Below are positions 1 to 61,829 of a DNA stretch of 64,000 bases, one piece after another. The stretch is from Leptobrachium leishanense (taxonomy: Eukaryota > Chordata > Amphibia > Anura > Megophryidae). The stretch is taken from assembly GCA_009667805.1 (NCBI GenBank), contig CM019063.1, positions 197,946,954-198,010,953 of the forward strand, in the 5' to 3' direction. The stretch's first letter is position 1; each line of letters begins with the position of its first letter. Made by a program: the position numbers and the translations under genes. The notes under the pieces are model-generated. The model was not told where the DNA came from, made no database searches, and saw nothing but the letters and a program-made list of their open reading frames with translations.

Positions 1-104
1 GTTAATTTCTTTTAAAGTAAAAAACCAAACGCTTTTAACGTTTTAGCAGAAACCCTTTATTTTTTAAAGACTTTTATTTTGTAACAGACTTATGATTTTT
101 TTAA

Positions 105-285
105 TTATTATTATTATTTACTCCGCGCCAACACATTCTGCGGCGCTGTAGAAAAAGTGCTATGGGTAAAGACGGGACAATTCTACAATACATACAGGAG
201 GCGGTTCAGTATTCCTGCGAACAGATACAGGATGACATGAGGGCCCTATTCCCGTGGGAATTTACAATCTAGATGGGTGAAGGGA
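105..285 (-). mobile_element. L2-like LINE 3' end
   Basis: (TTA)n followed by the complement of the tail GCGCTG-GCGGAAT-TTGGCGC and GGGCCCTATTCCCGTGGGAA. The same kind of 3' end as the L2 copy at 25.0 kb, opposite strand. Bases 1-104 are A/T-rich with no feature seen. Confidence 0.7.
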
Positions 286-641
286 TTAGAAAAGGACTTT
301 TATGGTATTGACACCACAAAATTTTTGCTGATTTAAGCTCATATTAGGAGATTTCCATTTTTTGCCCCAGTTTGGTGGAATTCGCCGATGCCAATTTAGC
401 AGTTATCGGTGCAATTCGGCGGTTTTCACTGGCATCCGATAATTGCATCGGTAACTCTAATTTTGGCAAAATACAGTGACCATTTTATAAATGGCGAATT
501 CACCAACTCATCGGAGATGGAATCGCCAAATTGCAAAAGCACCAAACTTGCGTTCAATTTCGGTGCTTTGTGAATAGACCACTTACTGTACTTCCAATCA
601 TATCTAAATATCTTATTTAAGGCACTACTCAAAGTTCTTAC

Positions 642-52017
<51,376 letters not shown>

Positions 52018-52949
52018 TTTGGGAGGCATCGGTGGCAAATCGTCACTCAAAACAGATGCCGTCCTGGCGTCCACCTCAAATCCCAGCAAGGTTTCAAACA
52101 GCTGTGCTCCAGTTCACTGTAAACAACGGGACAACCAGCGTGAGTACAAGAAAAAAAAATAATAATAATAATAATAAGAAAAATAAAATAAAAATTGAAG
52201 AGTCCCAATCAATGCCCGATTCTACATAAAGTCTGTAAATGCACAATGTATCTTGTTACAGCAGTAAAAGAAGCATAAATAACTGGAATATATTAAATTT
52301 ACATTATCCACATGCCAATTTTTTTTTGCCGATACAAAGAAAATCGTATAACGGCAGGCAGGGGGTCATTACATAAGCGTCACCACTGTGGTGTAAATTT
52401 ATAGAAAAATCAAGGATAAAAAGGTGGTAATAAATAACAACACAGCCAAACAACACCAGAAAAAAAACAAAAAAAAAAAAAAAACATTAAAAATTAAATC
52501 CACCTCAAACACTAATCATTACATGCCAAGAGCAGAGGTTGAAAGTAAAGCCAGTATTCAGTATTATTAATCCAGGAAAGATCAGGCGAATGTATGGATC
52601 AGATGGCGACAATTCCTCTAAAAAGAAAAGCGCAGACCAAGAAACAAAAATAAATTTTTAAAAAAAGAGTTATTTACCGAATCGTTGAAAAAGGAAAAAA
52701 AAAAAAAAAGGGAAGCTGTGACAGGAACCCCAAAAACCACAGGATTTAAACCGGAATCAGAAGTGTGAGGACAGAGAGCAGGAGAAGCATCCAACCTGCT
52801 CCAGGCACAATAAACGGTGATTGAGAAAATCCACAGGAGCAGGATGACAGGCTGGGATTATCCACTGGACACAATGGGATGAGAGCAGGGGCATGAAAAA
52901 TCAGGTCATTCCCGGGGGAGCAGGGATAAAGAGCAATCAGAGGATCCTC

Positions 52950-53330
52950 AGACACAGGCAGGCTCCGGCAGGCAATTCATGTGATGACAGGCATTTCTCC
53001 CACCCTGTCATTGGGAGTGGAGCAGCGGATAGAGGGTGCTTGCAGTCAGCGGGCTCGAGGCTGATGAATGGGAGCTCAAGCTGAGTCAGGGCGGGCTCGG
53101 AACGCACAGCGCAGGGGGCGAGGGCAGAACCCAAGACAACATCCCGAGCGGCGGGGGGGAAGAAAGATGAAGGAGAGCCTCGCGAGCGCGCAGGAAGTGC
53201 ATGAGGCGAGAGCACTACCAAGAAGGGGGCGTGGGCAGCGAAAAGGGGAAGGAGGGGTTGACTGCAGTTACCTGGATACCGTACACATCGTTTGCCACTA
53301 GTAACACATTGCATGGGCGGGGCGTGTGTA
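52950..53330 (-). promoter_or_regulatory. CpG-rich block, probable promoter of the KCC3a transcript
   Basis: The only long unique CpG-rich stretch near exon 1a, about 1 kb upstream in transcript direction, with GC-box-like runs such as GGGGGCGAGGGC and GGGGGCGTGGGC. It is not one of the foldback repeats seen elsewhere. The role is inferred from composition and position; no start site can be read from sequence. Confidence 0.45.
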
Positions 53331-53661
53331 CATACATACATACTGTAGTAACTGAGCGGCCCCATCAATCAAGTAGGGAATAGGGATGGAGAGTACTTGA
53401 AAAGTGCTGCCAGTGCCATGAAGTGTAGAGCATTCAGACGCTGTAAGGAGGTCAGTGGGCGTTTAAAGGGACACTAGCACCAAAAAATGAAACGTCCTTA
53501 TTGTGTTTATTTTATGTTGCTGATATCTTACATGTGATTTGTTTTTCTCTTGTCTGTTTAATTAATTAAATGTATTTCTCTATATGTGTCACTGGGTGCA
53601 TCCATTGTGTGATCTTTTGTATTGTAAGCTGCCCCCCCCCCCAGTATCTTTCCATCACTTG

Positions 53662-53843
53662 CAGGGCTATTCAGAGAGAGGTGAAAACCAGGAGAATGAC
53701 TGGAGAAGTGAAAATTCTAGGTCAAAATAGCCAATTTGGAAAGTGAGATAAATGGGAGGATTTTTCTGGTTTGGCTATTTTGACCTAGAATTTTCACTTC
53801 TCCAATCATTCTCCTGGTTTTCACCTCTCTCTGAATAACCCTG
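53662..53843. mobile_element. near-perfect inverted repeat, MITE-like
   Basis: CAGGGCTATTCAGAGAGAGG to TCTCTCTGAATAACCCTG. Arms of about 70 bp differ at only two positions. No clear target duplication. Confidence 0.8.
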
Positions 53844-54474
53844 TATGGGTCGATCACTGACTCAAACCATGGTATTGTGTGGGATGTATTCAAAGGAAAA
53901 TAGTTACCGACTCCTGATTGTGGTAAATAGAAGGATTTTTATTCCATAGTGAGCATAAAAAGGCAAGACGATGTTTCGACCATAAGTTTGACCTTTCCAA
54001 TGACGCCTCACTAGACATTGTGTGGTGTAAAAATCAGAAACACAGGGATCCAAAGTCACCCTGTCTCTCCTCACTGCAGTGCCACCATCTAGGTTGATAA
54101 TGAAACAATGTGTTGAGCCATCACCTCGAGTAGGAAATGAGCAGGTGAGTTAGTGTAGCATCACTGTTCATTTTATAACTGTAAAGAGATCAATACTGCT
54201 GAATTTTAAAAACAAATATGATTTTTTTTATTTTATTTATTATTATGGCATATCTTTAGATAAACCTGATCATGAGTGGTATCATTGGAAAGGCCATATT
54301 CTGGCCTTTCCAATGATACCTTATATGTCCTCTCGCTTGTAGGGCTCCAGAGACACAGGGGTCTAAATGATGGTAAATAGTTTTTTGGTTTGTTTATTTT
54401 TTACAGAGCAAGGCGCCCCCTTGTGGCAGGTGACAGTAGGTCTACTTTGCCTAATTATAAATCTGCCCCTGTGC

Positions 54475-54635
54475 ATGACAGCACATTTACAGTTACAAGT
54501 ATTTATAAAGTGCCAACAAGTACCGTAGCGCTGCAATGGGAGAGACAGAATAACGAATATACATACACGTTACACACGCACAGGACAGTAGGAGAGAGGA
54601 CCCTGCTCTAGAGCTTACAATCTAAGAGGATATAT
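54475..54635 (-). mobile_element. L2-like LINE 3' end
   Basis: AAGTATTTATAAAGTGCCAA, GTAGCGCTGCAATGGGAGAG and GACCCTGCTCTAGAGCTTAC, the inverted tail of the same family. Confidence 0.65.
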
Positions 54636-54639
54636 GTTA

Positions 54640-56580
54640 TATATCAAATCTGTGTAAAAACCCATAATAATCAGGGGATTTCCTTCTCACTGTAAGGCAG
54701 TGCAAAGTCATTATATAATTTAAGGAATACTCAATTAAAAAATAACCCTTTACCTTTAAGTAATTGGGCAGAGGCTGCTGACAGTTACCTGTTTGTGCAT
54801 GGCCAATAGCTGAAACATGGCTGCATATATTAGAGGCACAGCATTGTATGTGCTAAATTAGTTATAGTTCTTGGCGAGTCCTTTGCGCTTTCTGAAAGTA
54901 CTGGAGACAAAGTGTAAGGGGTGGGGAAGAAATACCAGAAGAAAAAGGCAAAGGGGAAGAAGCCCTACGGGCAAGAGTCCCAGAGTTGGCAGTGGGGAAA
55001 GAGCATGGTCGTTGCACGGTGACATGCATCATGCGCGACTTACCATTTGCGGTGACATCAGTTTGCCTGGAGTGAGTGGAGGGCTGTTTTCTAGGCTACC
55101 TCAGCAAAAAGTAGCAGCATTCACAGGCCCTATTGAAGTGTCTTTATTGGATGCCTTACACACTAAGATGCCAGCAATGTTTCAGTCTACTGACTTTTAT
55201 CAAGTGTGGCAAAACCCAAGTATCATGTGCACCATGAAGTGGATCTGCCCCTATGTGAGTGAGTGCATCTTTTTTTTTTTTTTTACTGCAGGCCACCAAG
55301 TCTGCTCTCTGCTAGCGCTCACTCTGTCACAATGACTCTGGAAGGGAGTGACAGAAATTTTTTGATAGGGAATTATCCTAAAATTTTCTATATATTGTGG
55401 TAGTAAAAAAACACTCAAGTGGCCCAGCGACTAGGGATTGCAGTCAATCGAATGCATCTCAAACACCTATGCACTAACTGAACTAAATCTGATCGGAACC
55501 CCAGAAGGCTCTCCAGCAAGGGTTAATAGGCAGTCTATGGGGTGGGGGGAATCCCACTACAGACCCCATGGACAGAATGTGGATGAGAAGGGGGACAATC
55601 AACACACCATGATCATTTAAACAGTTATCATCATGGCTAGAGTATGCTTTCATTTTTCAATGGGTCTAATCTGGGAGCATGGATGGGGAGCTGCAGCTCC
55701 AACAGCCCCTTTGATAACCTAGCCCAAATGCTGACCGCGGCCTCATGTTTCCGCTGCAGTTGAGTAATACGCAGAGTACCTCGTGAGGAGCCTTTCTTTC
55801 CAGTATCCTTAACAATGACTTTGTCGTGACATTGTCCTGGTGGAGGAGTGTGCTATTCTTATCTCCATAAACATTCACCATAAAACCCTTAGTGTCCACC
55901 TAGCAAGTTTGTTAAACTACATGTGCGATAAACACTGTACACCCAATCCTGATACACTAGTGTATGTGTAACTGATGTCAGGGATTATACCTATACTCGT
56001 GTTTGAGATATCACTACCTAGAGAAGTTTCACCATCCTTCTCCATGGTTTTTTCTATCAATGTTTCCACCATAGTTTATGCCTATGTTCGGCATTCTTTA
56101 TACTATTGTTTGTCAAAGTTTATCAGTTTTGCTTTTAGTGATGTTTCAGTAGAAGTACAATAAATAACTCCACTTTAACATCGCTGAAGTAAATTCACTG
56201 TGGTTGAAAACAATGGTAAACTTCTAAAAAAAATAGCCACAGTTGACTTCTACGGAAGAAGAATAATGGTGGTACTGTTTGCCATTGTTTGCCGGAACTT
56301 TGTCTGCTAAAGTTGAATTTTCCTTCTCTGTATAGCTGCAACTTTGTTGAACGTTGCTGCTCTGTGAATATCCCCTTCTAGGAGTTATTCACTAAGAGGT
56401 GGGCTACTGCAGAATTGCACGTTTCAGGCCAAAAGTAGTGAAGTTGATTTTTTCCCCCCAAATTCAGCTGCTTTAATCTGAAAGTTGCAAACCTCTACCA
56501 ATTCCCGACTCCGTTTGAGATCCTTGTGTATAGTATCCAAATCAAATACTGCATTTTCATCAACTTCCACCAATACAGAT
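54640..56580. other. upstream intergenic flank, no recognised gene
   Basis: A 154-codon open frame at 54871-55335 ends in a poly-Phe run and has no recognisable domain. Otherwise A/T-rich, with no repeat end resolved. Confidence 0.5.
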
Positions 56581-56582
56581 TA

Positions 56583-57008
56583 GGCTAGGGTCAGACGAAC
56601 GCAGTGCGAACGCGCGTGCAGCCGCACTTTATCACGGCCGTAGCGGCAGCAGATGATGGCCAATGATGGCCAATATACGTAGTACGGCTGCACGAAAGTG
56701 CGGCTGCGCAACGAAAGCGGCAAACAAACGCATTTTTTCAAGAACGTGATACCGCTAGTACTGACGTACAGAGTGTGCTGCGTCCGCTAGCGGCGTGTGT
56801 GCGTGATTAGGAGACGTCAGACGCTGGTAATGTCCGGCCAACATAACGTCAAGACGCAAAAAGGGTTTTATTGATGATCCGTACAAAATCACGGACGAAA
56901 ATGCGCATCGTATGACCGCTATCGCGTATTCGGTGAAAAAATACGTCCATTCGTTCGAACGCACTTTTTCATGGACGACATGAAAAATGCGTTCGTCTGA
57001 CCCTAGCC
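56583..57008. mobile_element. GC-rich MITE, GTCAGACG family
   Basis: TTA-GGCTAGGGTCAGACGAACGC to GCGTTCGTCTGACCCTAGCC-TTA, matching over at least 20 bases in inverted orientation. Interior repeats GATGGCCAATGATGGCC. Confidence 0.85.
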
Positions 57009-58744
57009 TTACTGTACCCACTAACCCCCCCTACATTGGCCATGACCTCATCACACGCCTCCAATCAATAACCCTATGGACAGCCTGTTATGTATGTACA
57101 CATGCAAATGCATAGATTGCAAAACACAAGATATGCAGACCCTCCACTATATAGCACACACACTCTATACTAGGGTTGCACCGATACCGATACTAGTATC
57201 AGTATCGGGGCCGATACTGAGTACTGCAGGAGTACTTGGTACTCGTGCAGTACCCCCGATATCTTTTCCGATACCGGAAGCCGGCATTGAGCCGGCTTGC
57301 CGTCATCCGAGGGGCTGTGGCGGCTGTCCGAATGCTCTATCGGCATTCGGACAGCCGCCCCTGGAGCTGCTCACCGCAATACTTACCTTCCTGGGCGCCG
57401 CCGGGAATGTCTCCGCGCGTGCGCTAGTTGGAAGGACCCCAGCCGCGACCACGTAGGACCATGTGATCGCGGCTGGAGTCCTACCAACGAGCGCGCGCGC
57501 AGAAACTTTCCCGGCGTCGCCCAGGAAGGTAAGTATGAACACAGTGAGCGGCTGCAGGGCCTGTCCGAATGCCGATAGAGCATTCGGACAGGCCCTGCAG
57601 CTGCTCTCCGCGATGATACTTACCTTCCTGAGCGACGCCGGGAAAGTTTCCCCGCGTGTGCTCGTTGGAAGGACCCCAGCCGCGATCACATGGTCCCACG
57701 TGGTCGCGGCTGGGGTCCTTCCAACGAGCGCACGCGCAGAGACATTCCCGGCGTCGCCCAGGAAGGTAAGTATCGTCGCGTGGGGGGGGATCCATGAGCT
57801 GGGGGGCATACCCATGTGTGAGCTCATGTGTGAGCTGTGGGGGCATATCCATGAGCTGGGGGGCATACCCATGTGTGTGCTGTGGGGGCATATCTATGAG
57901 CTGGGGGCAATATCCATGTGTGAGCTGGGGGGCATATCCATGAGCTGGGGGGCATACCCATGTGTGAGCTGGGGGGGCATACCCATGTGTGAGCTGGGCA
58001 GGGCCGTCTTTAACGCAGGGCAAAAGGGGCAGCTGCCCCGGGCCCAATCATTGTTGGGGGGCCCAAAGCAGCTGGCCCTTGGGCCCACGTACACTGGATG
58101 ACCGCCGGCGATTATAATGATATCTAGGGCTTTTTTTTTTTCACAAGCCAGCAGCCCGAATGAGTGGTCAGTGAGTGGAGGAAACGGAGCGTGTTTCTCC
58201 TCCTTCCTCCAGCTGCCACCGCAGCATCTCCCGAGATTTCAAGAGCCGCGTTGAGCCATGAGTGGCTGCATGCTGGTCACGTGATAATAACCTTGCCTGG
58301 GTGTCAGTCAGGTGTTACTGCATGCATCACATGCTGCCCCGCGCACAGCTCACAGCCCTATCTCAGCCTGACCAAACTCCCCACACCGGCAGAGATAAGG
58401 GAGATAAAAGACACGGTCACAGCTGCTTCCCTCTTCAGCGTGCAAGCATAAGGAGGGTTAATCTTGCCTGCCGGACACAGAGCTAGCTACGCTAAGAGCA
58501 GAGCCCCCTCCCTGCATTCCTCATTGTTCTGGGTCAGCGCACCCCGATATCCACAGCGTATGGGATCTGAGCACACATAAAGGAAGCGGATCACAGCTCT
58601 GACAAGTGCAGGCCCAGTTGATTTATGGCAGCAGCACGGTAAGAGACTCCTTCTAAAAAAAGGAAAAAAAAGGAAAAAAAAAGCCTGTCTGCTTGTTTTG
58701 TGGCTAGGTGTCGTGTATGTGCCTGCTGAGATATTATAATTTGG

Positions 58745-59337
58745 TAAAGGGACGCTCTACACATCCTGACACTTTCATATTTTTAAAATGGTCTGGATGT
58801 GAGAAGGAGTGCTCCCCCCCCCCATTTTTTCTATAAAGCTGGATGAAGTGGATGAGTTTTCTTCACCAGCAGCCAGCGTCACCAGCAGCCAGGAAATTAG
58901 AATTTCCTGCCTACCCGTTAGTTACTAGTGACGTCAGCATACAGGGACATGTTGACGTCACTATCTCTGGGACCAATCTCATTAGCGACTAGTCTCAGAC
59001 AGGCTGCGATGGATCACAACTGCGTATGCACAAAGCTCTGATCCATCATTCTGCACTGTTGGTACGGGAGTTGCGTACATAAAGTTCGCAAGTCCTGTAG
59101 TGGTGCGCAATTTGTGTTTCCTACACAAAAAAAGTAGCGCAGGAAGCGGAAACTGCATGGAAAAGCTTCAGGAACGTGCAGGAGTCCCTGAGCTGAAGAA
59201 CAGGTGCTGCGCCCGGCGTAGGACATAAAGGTGAGTAAAACTGGGCAAAAGGAAAAAACAATTGGGCAGAGGCTGTCAGCAACCTCTGCCCAATTATTTA
59301 AGGGCAAAAGGGACACCTTTCAATAGTGTTCCTTTAA
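58745..59337. mobile_element. T2/Kolobok-like MITE
   Basis: Begins TAAAGGGACGCTCTACACAT and ends AATAGTGTTCCTTTAA, an AAAGGRACACT terminal repeat with TTAA-like flank. Shares CACATCCTGAC, TGAAGTGGATGAGTTTTCTT and AATTGGGCAGAGGCTGTCAG with 18319-18996 and 44558-44905. Confidence 0.72.
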
Positions 59338-59443
59338 ATTAGACGAGCTCTGTGGCACACACCACACATTGCACGGTACTGTGAGTTTTATTGCCGCAGA
59401 GCTCTGTGATGCACACCGCACATTGCTGTGAGTTTCATTTTTT

Positions 59444-59642
59444 TTTTTGAGAAAGGATTTTACCAGGAAGGATACATTGAGATTTCTCTTGTTTTCAGTA
59501 TGTCCTGGGTGGCGAGTCTGTACCGTTAGGTGTCTTGCCCAAGGACACTTACTGGAGAGGTGCTCTTGCTGGGATCAAACCCATGTCCCCACAGGCTCTC
59601 TCCACGCAGAGCAGTGATGTTACCTCTACTCCACCCAGCCGG
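59444..59642 (-). mobile_element. tRNA-derived SINE nested in a hAT element
   Basis: Minus orientation, head GGGTGGAGTAGAGGTAACAT, B box with one change (GGGTTTGATCCC), the same central block and tail as the other copies. It lies inside the inner hAT element 57997-59972. Confidence 0.87.
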
Positions 59643-60363
59643 TACTATTACTGTGGAACTGTTCAGTTGCACTTTATTACTGAAAGTTATCAAGATATTA
59701 ACATGCCTTTTCTCCCAAGAACATATAACGTTAATAGAAATATATGAGAGCCTGGAAGAGCTATGATTGGCATGTACGTACTGTTACAGATCAATCTAAG
59801 GACGTTTGTTTGTGAGCCAGTACTTTAGGTTTACATTATTAAAGCTTTTTGAGACAAGTCCATGATTTTTTTAATATTTTTTTTGGATGTGGGGGTGGAG
59901 AGAAAAATTATGCGGTGGGGGGGCCCAACAAAATGTTTGCCCAGAGTCCAATCAATATTAAAGACGGGCCTGGAGCTGGGGGGGCATATCCATGAGCTGG
60001 GGGGCATACCCATGTGTGAGCTGGGGGGGCATACCCATGTGTGAGCTGTGGGGGCATACCCATGAGCTGGGGACATACCCATGTGTGAGCTGTGGGGGCA
60101 TATCCATAAGCTGGGGGGCAATATCCATGTGTGAGCTGGGGGCATATCCATGTGTGAGCTGGGGCATATCCATGGGTGAGCTGGGGCATATCCATGGGTG
60201 AGCTGGGGCAAATCCATGTGTGAGCTGGGGCATATCCAATTGTGAGCTGGGGCATATCCATGTGTGAGCTGGGGCAAATCCATGTGTGAGCTGGGGCATA
60301 TGAATGTGTGAGCTGGGGCAAATCCATGTGTGAGCTGGGGCAAATCCATGAGCTGGGGCAGTA

Positions 60364-60394
<31 letters not shown>

Positions 60395-60757
60395 CGGGGG
60401 GGATATACATGTGAGCTGGGGGCATTTTTATATGGTCTGTTCTTATTGGAAAGCGTCACATGACATTAAAGAAAAGTATCAGTACTCGGTATCGGTGAGT
60501 ACTTTTAAAAAGTATCGGTACTCGTACTCGGTCTTAAAAAAGTGGTATCGGTGCATCCCTACTCTATACACATGTATAGATGCAAATCTGTTATTTCTTT
60601 TACTCTTGCCAAACAAGAGTTCTCACATTTGAACCTTGCCGAAAGCCTTGAGGCTCCGCACAAAACTACTCATGCTGAACTATCCTTCACCTCCCTCCAC
60701 GATAGAGATCACCACCATTTCTCTAACACTAGTGCTAGTGACCCTGACAACCATTAA

Positions 60758-61071
60758 GGCTGCGGTCACACGAGCGCACTGAGCGCGTCCATGTGACCTC
60801 TCCTCGCTGTGTCCGTTGCAGCTTTCTGACGGCTTGATGGGGAGGGCCACACGGTGTAGCGTGCGCACTAGTTGGGCACGCTACACTAGACGTTCTGAAT
60901 CCTCCCCGTCGAAAAGCTACGACGCGTGTTCAAAGGGGCTACAAAGCGCTTTGTAACGCTGAGCGCATCAACTGCGCTCAGCGAGGTGGCCACACAGGCG
61001 TCAGAGTGGAAGGAACTTCCACTCTCACGGACGTTTCTTCTACTCTCAAGCGTGCTCGTGTGACCGCAGCC
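60758..61071. mobile_element. GC-rich TTAA MITE
   Basis: TTAA-GGCTGCGGTCACACGAGCGC to GCTCGTGTGACCGCAGCC-TTAA. Internal AAAGCGCTTTGTAACGCTGA. Same family as the inner element at 45.3 kb. Confidence 0.85.
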
Positions 61072-61075
61072 TTAA

Positions 61076-61235
61076 ACTCCTCATCTGCTTCCACCCCAAC
61101 TCTTCCTAGATTGTTAGCTCAAGTGAGCAGAGTCCTCTGCACCTCTCGCTTCTGTTAATATATCTGTTTTATCATTCCACATCAGTTATTGTAAAGCGTT
61201 GAGGAAACTGTTGGTATTATATAAATGATAATAAC
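61076..61235 (+). mobile_element. L2-like LINE 3' end
   Basis: TAGATTGTTAGCTCAAGTGA, GTCCTCTGCACCTCTCGCTT, TTGTAAAGCGTTGAGGAAAC and TATTATATAAATGATAATAA. Follows directly on the GC-rich MITE 60758-61071. Confidence 0.7.
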
Positions 61236-61829
61236 ATGGAGCACAAGTGGCTTGAGATACATCCCAGGGCCTACAGGCTACATTTGGTTCCAGAACCATG
61301 TCTCTGCCATGAATGTGAGATTCAGTCCCCAAAGGGATGCATTCATTCGTGGTTGAGAGGCAAGATTAGACTGAGCTGTCTACCAGTTTACAAAATATCA
61401 GAGGCCAGAGAAACACACCGCTCCCCACGCTCTTGGTGAATCAGGTGGTAGGTCTTTGAATTATCAGGGAACATGAATGTGGGTTAGCAGTATGACTGTT
61501 GGCACCACATTTTTCCAGGTCTGCTTTCAGAAGAAAAAAAGATTTAAAGGTTTCAGAAAGAACAGTCATGCCTTTTATTCAAGTTTCAACAGCTTGACTT
61601 CCTCAATTTGATTTTAACACAACTCAAGACGTTTCACCAACAATCAGCATGTAATTTCCCAGACCGACACAGATCAGTGGTGAAAAATCTGTAGAATTGG
61701 CCTCGGGGATGGAGACTCCGGGTCCTTATTGTGTCCTATTTGCATAAAATTCTGTTGCAGCTTTGACAATCTGATTACTAGCCAGAAAAGCAAAAAAAAC
61801 GTTTCAGCCAAATTGCAAATCCCTCATAT

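Larger units (their letters stand above)
57997..59972. mobile_element. inner hAT element nested in the minisatellite
   Basis: Ends CAGGGCCGTCTTTAA and TTAAAGACGGGCCTG, with duplication GAGCTGGG on both sides (57989-57996, 59973-59980), which is itself minisatellite sequence. It contains a foldback element at 58745-59337 and a SINE at 59444-59642. No transposase recognised. Confidence 0.9.
57790..60420. repeat. minisatellite, GGGGCATATCCATGTGTGAGCT type, interrupted
   Basis: Units of roughly 20-27 bp built from GGGGCATA-CCATG-TGTGAGCTG run from 57790 to 57996 and resume at 59973 up to about 60420, followed by an (AT)n tract at 60366-60394. Read on the minus strand they give HMDLPQLTHGYAP-like repeats, which are not a real protein. 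Confidence 0.88.
57171..60561. mobile_element. hAT element with minisatellite and nested insertions
   Basis: Ends TAGGGTTGCACCGATACC and GGTATCGGTGCATCCCTA, flanked by a perfect 8-bp duplication CTCTATAC (57163-57170 and 60562-60569). Contents in order: repeated CCGATACT blocks, two hairpin modules (57300-57775), a minisatellite cut in two (57790-57996 and 59973-60420), and a second hAT (57997-59972). No transposase; the long open frames are repeat artefacts. Confidence 0.92.

Noticed and set aside
52937..53368. 143-codon minus frame upstream of exon 1a
   Set aside because: Falls in the CpG-rich block; no homology and no splice connection to KCC3.
54871..55335. 154-codon plus frame as a gene
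   Set aside because: No recognisable domain; it runs through a T-rich tract and ends among repeats.
57303..58101. Long open frames of 189-212 codons on both strands
   Set aside because: They arise from GC-rich hairpins and the minisatellite in a hAT element; the same peptide is read from both arms.
59831..60459. Open frames with HMDLPQLTHGYAP repeats
   Set aside because: Translation of a short minisatellite; no start context, domain or splice support.
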